From assembly GCA_028565635.1 (NCBI GenBank), contig JAOXYB010063946.1, positions 1-10,411 of the forward strand: a stretch of DNA of 10,411 nt, written 5' to 3'. Below, piece by piece: positions 1 to 7,250 of this stretch. The position numbers and the translations under genes are program-made. The stretch's first letter is position 1; each line of letters starts with the position of its first letter. Under the pieces are notes generated by a model. The model was not told where the DNA came from. It saw only the letters and a list, made by a program, of their open reading frames with translations, and searched no databases. Source of the DNA: Phoronis ovalis. Lineage: Eukaryota; Phoronida; Phoronidae.

Positions 1-1682
1 TAAATACATGTATGGTCTGCCTATTGCGCTGCAGAAACATTTTAACTTAAAACAGAATTTTTAAAATGTTCTTTAGTAATCATATCTTAGCTCTCTGTCT
101 GATAACATTTTTATTAGCGGCCAGTGACAGATAGCATTAAAAGTGACCAACTAGTTGCAGTAAAAAATATCACATATACGAATATCCATTTAAAGACCTT
201 CAATTGAATAGACCTTAAATAAAACACCTAATAACCCTCTGGAATCCCACCTAAATTACGTTGAGAAAGACAGTCCCTTGAATATAATGAAGGCTACAGG
301 TGCAGCAATACAGTTAGAAGCTTACTAAGAAAAGACATTCTTTTAATTTCTGGCCCATGTACGTATTGTGACAAAGCGATAACGGTAACTGTCGACTAGA
401 AATTTTACACTTTAACGGTTCTCTTTTAAACAACACTTAAATGCATTTTGAATTGGTATGTTTTGTATACGCCGTCATTAAAGCAATTTAATAGAAAGAA
501 CAACCTACCCCCACCTCTGTAAAAGATAATCAAAGGGGAGGAAAGTTCATAAGCGATCAACGAAATAATAGTTGGACATGTTAAACAAATGCTTTATCAA
601 TGTTTCTTTTTGCGCGTATTAACTGTGCTATGAAGCCGTTGCACTTTCAACTTGACAAAATGTTACACATGAATAACCAAGAATTTGCAAGACACAAACA
701 GCAAATGCAAAACCTTTTCAATAAGAGTATATATGGCGAGATACGTTAATCGGTCCTGTCATCTGAATAAATGATTGTGGTTCAGACCAGAAAAATACAG
801 AGTGTATCTCCACCAGACGGCGTATTATAATTACCAATGTAATCGTCCATAAGAGTATCTGCAAGAATGGGATCATCTTCGCCCACTAACTAAGGTTGAA
901 ACTATTCTACATCCTACTGATTCACTGGGGAGTGGCGTTAACAGATGTGATAGAACGACAGAGCCTTTTAGACCCTTTGAAAAAATGCATAGCAGAATAA
1001 TAATAATTTATCAAAATATAAATTCATCTAGAGCGGCCCATGCACAGAAGATGTAAAATTTCCTCGTTCACCTGACTTTTAAATCAAAAGAAAACGAGCA
1101 ACGCAGGTTTAAAAAAACTGATCAGGGATCCTATTTTTCAACGTTTTAAAGGCACTGGACATTACTAAACAAATAAATCCAAAAATAAAAAAATATGAAT
1201 TTATATGAATTATCGTACTGATAATGTACTGCTAGTATTAAAAATACTGGTCTGACTCCTTGTAGAATAAAAGTTAGTGAATGGTAGATATCTACTTTAT
1301 TTATATTAACTAAGTCTTATATGGCATTGCAATAAAAAATGCAATGTAATGACTTGAGGGGCTACCATTGGGGTAAAATGACCATTACTTAAACCCTGTC
1401 CAGATACTATCCATTTTACATGAATATTTGATCGCAAAAGTAGAATATTCGTAGGAGACTGAAAACGGTTTATTTTAAAACTTATACATGAATGTTTTCC
1501 CGTTTTGGAGAGCACAATTTATTTTTTTCTTAAAAAACGAAGTCCGCTTGCGATTGAATCATCGATTCAGGTGAAAACAGAAATTTACCCGTCATGCTTT
1601 TATAGAGCCGCCATTTTTGTTGATATTGTTCTTTGTCCAATATAGCCAGTAGGATACTATTTTCAATGAAATCCATGGCAAA
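1..1682 (+). promoter_or_regulatory. CpG-rich promoter and 5' leader region upstream of the NuRD-motif exon
   Basis: No gene can be supported here. The stretch lies directly upstream of the start codon at 1683 and differs from the rest of the window in having many more CpG dinucleotides: about 55 in the first 2.1 kb by hand count, against about 40 in the next 7.4 kb. That contrast fits an unmethylated promoter domain. The transcription start cannot be placed; there is no TATA box at a convincing distance from the exon. In the frame of the main start a stop codon (TAG, 1650-1652) lies upstream, so the coding sequence does not continue leftward. A run of minus-strand codons at 785-889 is open but short and unrecognised. 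Promoter identity is inferred from position and base composition. Confidence 0.5.
1607..1617 (-). promoter_or_regulatory. YY1/Pho-type site (AAAATGGCGGC on the minus strand)
   Basis: The plus strand reads GCCGCCATTTT, a full match to the extended YY1 consensus (AANATGGCGGC). It lies 66 bases before the first base of the start codon, and such sites are often found close to transcription starts. YY1 and its fly orthologue Pleiohomeotic bind this core and can recruit Polycomb-type repression to developmental genes. That the site is used here is inference. Confidence 0.4.
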
Positions 1683-1728
1683 ATGTCGAGAAGGAAACAA
1701 GAAAAGCCCCAGCATAGAAAGACCATAG
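1666..1728 (+). other. Overlapping upstream ORF (20 codons)
   Basis: An ATG at 1666 and a second, in-frame ATG at 1675 (followed by G at +4) open a frame that passes over the main start codon in a different register and stops at TAG 1726-1728, six bases before the splice donor. The peptide is MKSMAKCREGNKKSPSIERP and resembles nothing I know. If the transcript starts upstream of 1666, ribosomes must bypass two AUGs to reach the main start at 1683, so this could dampen translation. Whether the leader includes these AUGs cannot be seen from the sequence. Confidence 0.3.
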
Positions 1729-1734
1729 ACTCAG
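1683..1734 (+). CDS. First coding exon of a SALL/BCL11-type zinc-finger repressor (N-terminal NuRD-recruiting motif), partial
   Basis: The exon encodes MSRRKQEKPQHRKTIDS plus one base (phase 1) and ends at the donor CAG|GTAAGC. The first eleven residues match the MSRRKQxKPQH block that starts vertebrate SALL proteins (x = Ala) and BCL11A (x = Gly); FOG proteins start with a looser version. In those families this extreme N-terminal peptide, mainly its Arg-Arg-Lys core, binds RBBP4/RBBP7 and recruits the NuRD deacetylase and remodelling complex to repress genes in the nucleus. The start at 1683 is chosen because the motif must be N-terminal, the in-frame stop at 1650-1652 blocks extension, and -3 is A. 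As I recall, BCL11A and SALL1 also have a very short first coding exon ending in phase 1, so gene structure fits both. After residue 11 the sequence matches neither, so I do not choose between SALL and BCL11. Zinc fingers are expected in later exons outside the window. Confidence 0.85.
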
Positions 1735-1740
1735 GTAAGC
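1735..1740 (+). other. Splice donor of the first coding exon
   Basis: The sequence CAG|GTAAGC matches the metazoan 5' splice-site consensus at every position except +6. It directly follows the first coding exon and leaves phase 1. Its position right after a recognised N-terminal motif is strong support for both calls. Confidence 0.8.
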
Positions 1741-1843
1741 GTCCCTATGATTTGTTTGCCATGTCGCTATAAATACAACTTAAACGCTCAATGATTTCAA
1801 AGTGGCCTGATCGGAACATGTACTGGTCAGGCGAAGGACCTCT

Positions 1844-1853
1844 AATGGCGGAC
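1844..1853 (+). promoter_or_regulatory. Second YY1/Pho-like core (AATGGCGGAC)
   Basis: ATGGCGG lies 110 bases inside the intron, on the opposite strand to the site at 1607. It matches the core of the YY1 consensus but not the final C. Two such sites flanking the first exon in opposite orientations may be a regulatory pair, or chance. Confidence 0.25.
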
Positions 1854-2082
1854 TTGTATCACTGTAAAAAAATCCCAGTTAAAAATGCGTAAGGCTGCTG
1901 TAAGCAACTATCCTCTTAAGAGTCGTAATCCCTCACTCTAGTCACTTTTCAGAGCCCACACAACTGTCCATTATAGCGGTCAGTGTCCTTAAATTACCCA
2001 GACATGATTATAGGATTTGACGTAATAGCGCATAATCAGTTTGCTTTGTGAGGCAACCCGTCTGGCCAATTGAATTACAAAC

Positions 2083-2223
2083 ATGGCTACTAAAAAGGCG
2101 GGATACCTTTTAATGTGCATTTTACAAGCTAGTAGTCAGAAGTGTATAATTATTACAACATTTAAAATAAATATAATTTGCAAATTAACTGAATTTGTGG
2201 AAAATGATTTTTTAAATAAAAAG
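2083..2223 (+). other. Open frame ending at a consensus donor; possible alternative first exon
   Basis: An ATG in good context (A at -3, G at +4) opens 47 codons that reach AAG|GTGAGT, a good 5' splice site, at 2223/2224; without splicing the frame stops at 2281-2283. The peptide begins MATKKAGYLLMC and matches no family I know. It would leave phase 0, which does not fit the phase-1 acceptor needed by the exon at 1683, so it is unlikely to be an alternative N-terminus of the same protein. It may be a chance frame at the edge of the CpG-rich domain. Confidence 0.12.
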
Positions 2224-2283
2224 GTGAGTGTGACATTTGTAACCAGACATGAACCAAGTAGTGATGTTATTGACATTTGTTAA

Positions 2284-3321
2284 ATTGATTTTCACAGGAC
2301 TTTAATGCACTTTAACCAGTTAATGAAGCATTTTATCTAAGTGATTTCATACAAATATCAGAGAATAAAATTCTACAAACCAATTCTAGTATAAGTTGTG
2401 ATTTATTTATTTTATAATTTGGGGGTATGGTAGGTACATTTGAGATATAGATTTAATAATATTTGAAATACTTAATTTTTTGTAATTATTAATCTTTTCA
2501 TTGCTTTTTATTATAATTAAAATATTGCATGATAAGTAAGTCTTCTCATTCAATTTTAATAAATAAAAATATTTATTATATTAATGAAAATATACATTAC
2601 AATTATTTTTGGTTAATTATATGTATGCCAGATATAAAAATATAGTTTTAGTGTAACTGATATTTAAAAAAACAACAACAATAATGGAACAAGTCATAAT
2701 ATCAACAGTATTTTAAATAATGTTTGTTCTATTTTTATGCTAACAAAGAAAACAAATTTTATCACACCACTTTTGGTTGGTCTGTGAAATGTAAAAATGA
2801 TAAATAATAAAATAATAGAACTTTGATTATCAGCTCTTATAAATGTGAATTCAGCATATATTTTGTTACGAATAAAATACATAAAGCTTTACAATAATTA
2901 TATGAAATTATTTATTCAATAAGGAATATATCCACTTTTTTATTTTTGGTATAATTAAAAAACATAATAAAATAATTTTTGACAAATTTTTTGATTTTTC
3001 TTACAATTTGATATTTGGAAACTTGTTCATAAAATTTATTACATTTTCAAATTTAACGTAAGTATGTAAATGTAAATGTAATTGGAAAAAAATTAAAATG
3101 TTATAGTTCTTTGTCAGATCGAATGTGTTACAGGAAGCCATTTTGAACGTTTGTGTTCTAAAAATAACCCTAGGAATCATTGATATGCCAAATATAACCT
3201 GCAGAATTCGTACAGCGGCCTTCAGTAACACAGTATAAAGATGTAATTTTCCAAATCATTTAAGTTTTAATATTCTATTTTTTGAATAGTTATGTTTAAA
3301 GGAAACTGCATTCAAGAATAT
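2284..3321. other. AT-rich intronic desert
   Basis: This stretch is extremely AT-rich, with long A, T and TAA/TTA runs and no CpG at all between about 2100 and 2865. Open frames here, such as the minus-strand ones at 2694-2882 and 3001-3231, have the low-complexity composition expected by chance. A short hexamer repeat (three ATGTAA units) is at 3064-3081. Nothing else is supported. Confidence 0.6.
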
Positions 3322-3502
3322 TTGTATAGATTTTAAAAAATGGAAGTTAAAAAAACTACATAGGTTTTCTTTTTCTATATGCAAAAATGTCTTTAATTTG
3401 AAAAAATAAAATAAAAACCCCCTGACATTTAAAGACATTTCTGCATATAGAAAAAGAAAACCTATGTAGTTTTTTTATGTTCCATTTTTAAAATCTATAC
3501 AA
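3322..3502. repeat. Long inverted repeat with about 74-bp arms (MITE-like or hairpin RNA locus)
   Basis: The left arm (3322-3396) and right arm (3429-3502) are reverse complements with three mismatches and one single-base gap, about 95% identity, including 36 uninterrupted bases around CTACATAGGTTTTC. The loop is 32 bases. The ends read TTGTATAG and CTATACAA. I do not see a clear target-site duplication, only AT-rich flanks. Possible origins are a small non-autonomous DNA transposon with unusually complete symmetry, or a fold-back duplication. If transcribed with the host intron it would form a long, nearly perfect RNA hairpin. Confidence 0.85.
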
Positions 3503-4670
3503 TAAATTAGTAGTTAAATATTTAATTAAAACTTGCATGTCATAATAAAATGTTATGCTCATTCAGACTCCAGTATAAACTGTGTTGGTTTGAAATACCC
3601 CAAAACTGAAAATGAGTAAAATTATGAAAAATTACCATGCCCATCTCCTGTCTGTTGACACTAATTGCCATGATGTAATTAAAATCCAATATTTACCACA
3701 TACAGGCATTGGAAATGACATAAAACATTTCAACCATGTCCTTTTATGCATATATCTTATGTGTAGTCCACCATTTTGAAACATGTGTTGAACTTTATAT
3801 TGATTTAAACACAAAATTTGTGAAAACGTGTATAATAATTAGGTTCAAAGTTTGGTCCACCATTCTAAATCTTTAACAACAGGTAAGGAAATATGTGTCT
3901 GCTTTTCTTGATATTTTTTCTCATTTAATGCCTTTATAAATAAATATGTTGTTTTCATACAATAAAGTTATTTTTTACCACTAATGTTCAGACAATGCTA
4001 TTTTTGCTTTGCATGATATCCAACAAGAAAAGACAAAAAAAATTATAGTAAGACTACCTGTTTTTTCTCAGCAGGCCCCCTCATATAATCTGGTAAAACC
4101 TATATATAAGTAACCACCCTTATTTATTTTTGGTATTGCTGTATTTGAACAGTGAGTTTCTTGTCTGTATATCAGACCAGCAGTAACATGTTTAGCACCA
4201 TAAAATGACCAGGTTATATTTTAAATGTTTATAGTATAGGTAGATTAACTTTTACAGTGGAATCCTTATCATGCTTTGGTCATGAAAAAATGTGTGAAGA
4301 AGTGAAATGAGTTTGAATGGACAAAATAACTACTCACAACAATAATTTGGTAGCAGACTTGCACTAAAGAATTAGAACAAAGTTTTACTGTTTGAAAAAT
4401 GATTGCAATGTTGAATGAAAATTCTTGAATTGTGATTGCCGTTATCTACGTATGTATTATTACTAGCTGTTCTTCAAAAAAAATTACTTTTAAAACTTTT
4501 AAACCCAGTCATTCTACTTGGAAAAAGAGAGACCCATCTAATAATAACTTTTCACCATAGCCAACAAAGATATGGCCTATTTATACATCCTTTAGGGTGT
4601 CAAACTCTCAGTGGAAAACCAAAATAATAATTTTTTGAATTAGAATAATGTTTTTGGACAGTAGTAATTT
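3503..4670. other. Intronic sequence without a supported gene
   Basis: The stretch is AT-rich and non-coding in every frame I read. Isolated splice-like words occur: a donor-like CAG|GTAAGG at 3882/3883 with no pyrimidine tract before it, and a strong acceptor-like CCTGTTTTTTCTCAG ending at 4071. They are in the wrong order and spacing to bound a visible exon. The open frame at 4436-4627 has no ATG start and matches nothing known. Confidence 0.5.
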
Positions 4671-4725
4671 ATCATTGTTAATTTGTCTGCATCATTGTTG
4701 ATTTGTTTGCATCATTGTTATAACT
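4671..4725. repeat. 20-bp tandem repeat, about 2.7 copies
   Basis: Units start at 4671, 4691 and 4711 with the core ATCATTGTTRATTTGTYTGC. The first two full units differ at two positions and the third is truncated after ATCATTGTTA. This is a small local minisatellite with no evident function. Confidence 0.8.
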
Positions 4726-4830
4726 AATGAATAAAGATCCTGGTATGCTACAAAATCACAACTAACAAGCAAGCAGTTTCAAGTCTAGCCATCTAATTAG
4801 ATGCTGAACACTATGGTTCATCAGCTTGAT

Positions 4831-5220
4831 TCAGAATGTCAAAGATGTACATGCAGTTGCTACAGTTGTGTTGTAGGTTCTTACCTGCCTTAGCTTGATG
4901 AGGCTGGTAATTGGGGATATTATGGGTAATCGTACTTTTGCATGTAGGGTATACATATTTAACAAAATGAGAAAGTAGGTACTGTATTTGACTTGCAAGA
5001 CTGTGGTAGGGATACTTTTTTCAAACCCTAGGCCTATGTTCATTGGTGCAAATGTAAACATTATTTTTACAAGTGGCATAGCACTAGTGTAATAGAGATT
5101 TACATATTTGCTATACCAACTGCAAACACCCATGAGCGACATGTTTGTCTGGAATGCCCACAATTGAACATTGACTAACTTTTTTAGCTGTCTACTAATA
5201 ATTAAAATCATTTGTGACAT
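4831..5220 (-). other. Longest open frame in the window (129 codons), unrecognised
   Basis: The minus-strand frame starts at ATG 5220, and the region between its flanking stops is only slightly longer. It contains a consensus donor in frame (GGCAG|GTAAGAA, break between 4885 and 4884), so an exon of about 112 codons running from the ATG to that donor is possible. The product would be hydrophobic, with many Tyr, Leu and Met and several Cys, and matches no family I know. In AT-rich intron DNA a frame of this length is not rare enough to be convincing, and a fragment of an old transposable element is equally possible. Confidence 0.12.
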
Positions 5221-5786
5221 ATTTGTACACCTTATTTTTAAAAGTGCTTAGTTTTGTAATAACGGTGTTTGTTATCTATACTACATGCTATAATGAATCA
5301 CAATGTTTTACTATTTGAATTAATACAAATGTTCAGATTTTATTAACATCCTCATTATGTCCGACCCTTGTGTTTGTGCTTGTCCAATTTTTATTGATAT
5401 CTTTATAAAAAGTAGCAAGCAGAATGATGTGATTGTCCAGTATTTCTGTTTGGCCAGTTTCAATTTATACACAGAAGTAACACTTAGCAAAAAGATATAA
5501 ATTTTCATGATTAAGCTTGATTATATCAATATGCCGAGATAAATCTTAGATCCACCTCAGTTATTAGTTAAGTAGCTCAAGATTTGGATATGGTCAAAAT
5601 AGCCTGTGTTGTTGCCAAAATAATACTACATATGAGACAAGAAGCAAGGCATATCTATGAGATATTGATATACAAGCCGTGTATATGCATGCAGATTGAT
5701 GCATTGCTTAAGTCCATATTGGCAGACTTACAGGTGGAGATAACAAAATGAAAGATAAAGTAGGTTTCATAGGTTAATTTATACAT
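5221..5786. other. Intronic sequence, nothing recognised
   Basis: AT-rich non-coding DNA. A small open frame on the minus strand at 5320-5508 has no protein-like features. No repeat or RNA gene was seen. Confidence 0.5.
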
Positions 5787-6068
5787 TTAAGTATTATTTT
5801 GTTTATTAGCAATATATACTAAATAAGGGTCATTGTTACCAGAAGTTTTGTAGGTTTGTCCCAAGTTTAGTAAAGTCAACGTACACATATGGTCTGAGAG
5901 CAGCTTTAGCGGTTTGGATAGACTACATGTCACGTGCCACGAGGTAACCATGTAGGTCAAGGTTATAGGTAGAACATATTTGTAGGCTGACACTGAGCCT
6001 TCGTTACAACATTTTTCATAATTTACAAATGGCATTGCTTGAATTGCAATATGCACCAATTTATTCAT
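5787..6068. repeat. Probable old dispersed repeat with AGGTCA words
   Basis: This block has more CpG and a more balanced composition than its flanks, and a 93-codon minus-strand frame spans it. The plus strand contains AGGTCAAGGTTA (5954-5965), followed by a segment ending in CTGACACTGAGCCTTCGTTAC. Phrases of this kind (AGGTCAAGGTCA, then a CTGAGCCTTTGTTAC-like tail) are familiar from bivalve and other mollusc dispersed repeats, recalled from memory and not checked. The peptide of the open frame matches nothing known, so I favour a decayed repeat over a gene. Confidence 0.3.
5929..5938. promoter_or_regulatory. E-box GTCACGTGCC
   Basis: The palindromic core CACGTG at 5931-5936 is a bHLH-type binding site (MITF/TFE/USF/MYC class). 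With its flanks it matches nine of ten positions of the lysosomal CLEAR element. It is a single site inside a probable repeat, so function is doubtful. Confidence 0.2.
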
Positions 6069-6403
6069 ATATAATTATAGTTAAAAACATAAATTGGAAG
6101 AGTCAAAACTGCTGCCATGTATGAAAAATGGAAAAAATATGTTGATAAAGAAGATGTTTGTCTTCTATACTTTAAATCATGTAATTATTGTAGCTTAAAT
6201 TATAAATTTAGAAACATACAAGTTAGACAAAACAAGCCTTGTATAGGCATATTAATATATATTACAGGTTACTTATTTATAGGGTTAATTTAGCTCTGTA
6301 TATATAGGCTTATCATGTGGATAAATTGTAGATGATAACACAATGATAATTGACAATTTTTAACAATGAAATTGAAACAACAATAACAATGAATATATAC
6401 AAC

Positions 6404-6610
6404 TAGATGACCTTTTAGCAAAGGCAAGGGTTACTGGTGTTGACCTTTATGACCTCTTGATGACCTCTAATGGGCCATATTGGATATGATACACTTTTCT
6501 CTGCATACATGTATGCTTGTTGAGCACAGCTTCCTGAAACTTGGAAAAAGGAAAAAGGAGCAGGGAACAAGAAAGAAAACAAATGAAACCAATAGGATTA
6601 CTGCCTATGT
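6404..6610. repeat. Probable dispersed repeat, copy A
   Basis: This block contains several TGACCT words, then a GATATGATACACTT segment, a 14-bp palindrome GCATACATGTATGC (6503-6516), and a purine-rich tail of GGAAAAAGG and AAGAAAG words ending near AGGATTACTGCC. The same order of elements recurs in weaker form at 6713-6875. The style matches mollusc-type repeats known for TGACCT clusters, recalled and unverified. Confidence 0.35.
6441..6466 (-). promoter_or_regulatory. Three AGGTCA nuclear-receptor half-sites spaced as DR5 and DR3
   Basis: The plus strand has TGACCT at 6441-6446, 6450-6455 and 6461-6466, giving AGGTCA half-sites on the minus strand with spacers of 3 and 5 bases. A fourth exact half-site is at 6408-6413. 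DR3 and DR5 are classical layouts for VDR-type and RAR-type heterodimers with RXR. The cluster lies in a probable repeat, where such words are common, so use as an element is only possible. Confidence 0.3.
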
Positions 6611-6712
6611 TAGAAGTTCTAATTATTAAAACAGCCTGAAAAATCAATTAACCTTAAGGAAATTAATATGACAAGAATAGGAATTTAGCAAAATTAATTT
6701 GAAGTTTCTGGG

Positions 6713-6875
6713 CCTAGTGATCTCAAAATGTCCCCATGACAGTTGCGCAATCTAGGTATATTACACTTCAAGTGCCATGTATCTACCCCTAGCTGAGAGA
6801 CACCTCTGTAAAAATTGGAAGAAAGGACATAAGAAACAAAGGTAGAAAATGTGCAAACCAAATAGTATAATGGCC
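6713..6875. repeat. Probable dispersed repeat, copy B (diverged relative of 6404-6610)
   Basis: A TAGTGATCTCAAAATG start, a TATATTACACTTCAAGTGCC segment and a purine-rich tail (TTGGAAGAAAGGAC ... ACCAAATAGTATAATGGCC) follow the same order as the block at 6404-6610. Similarity is visible by eye but many positions differ, and there is no exact boundary or target duplication. Confidence 0.3.
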
Positions 6876-7198
6876 AACAACAGCAATCCTAATAAATAAT
6901 ATTTTTTTTTAAGGAGTAAAACTGGAAGCATGGAAAATTGTGGTTATTTGTCGTATCTAAGATAATGAGCTAAAAATTAAAACATAACTCAACATAAGTT
7001 ACACTATAAATAGTTTATATTTATAAATATGCCAAGTATAATTAGATTTCAAAATAAAGTCAAACACAGACATTACCTAAGACTAAGACCAGTTAGTACT
7101 GCCTTGGTTATTTCTTTTAAAATGAGACGAGGCCCTTGAGCTGCTATATTACAATTGAAGGTTATGATTGTCTTTTATAAATTTTCAGAATACGGTTG
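6876..7198. other. Intronic sequence, nothing recognised
   Basis: AT-rich DNA without frames of interest. An acceptor-like TTTTATAAATTTTCAG ends at 7188, just before the palindrome at 7199. Read as an exon in the required phase it meets a stop after eleven codons. Confidence 0.5.
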
Positions 7199-7250
7199 GT
7201 ATTACCTAGGATATACAAAACTCTAGAGTTTTGTATATCCTAGGTATTAC
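7199..7250. repeat. Near-perfect 52-bp palindrome with no spacer
   Basis: Positions 7203-7246 form a perfect 44-bp palindrome centred between 7224 and 7225 (CTCT|AGAG); the left arm begins TACCTAGGATATAC. Extending to 7199-7250 adds three more pairs with a single mismatch (7202 against 7247). The word GGTATTAC occurs as a direct repeat at both ends (7198-7205 and 7243-7250). Such a sequence can extrude a cruciform or fold as a loop-less hairpin. It could also come from fold-back replication or be a sequencing or assembly artefact. Confidence 0.9.

Noticed and set aside
785-1005. Minus-strand frames that look protein-like and join in one register if a TTAG duplication near 884-891 is discounted
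   Set aside because: The pieces are only about 35 and 45 codons, match no family I know, and lie in the presumed promoter. The join depends on choosing a single frameshift, so chance is adequate.
1683-1734. Naming the exon specifically SALL, BCL11 or FOG
   Set aside because: Only the shared N-terminal motif is present. The exon length and phase fit both SALL1 and BCL11A as I recall them, and the zinc fingers that would decide are outside the window.
1768-1775. TATAAATA, a good TATA-box word
   Set aside because: It lies downstream of the first coding exon, and similar words (TATATAAAAAG at 7545, TATATAAAA near 8096) occur often in AT-rich DNA, so it is not evidence of a promoter.
1739-1866. 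Minus-strand exon-like stretch with a strong acceptor (GATTTTTTTACAG) and an open frame
   Set aside because: The frame is about 40 codons, hits a stop before any donor, and lies opposite the intron start of the recognised gene.
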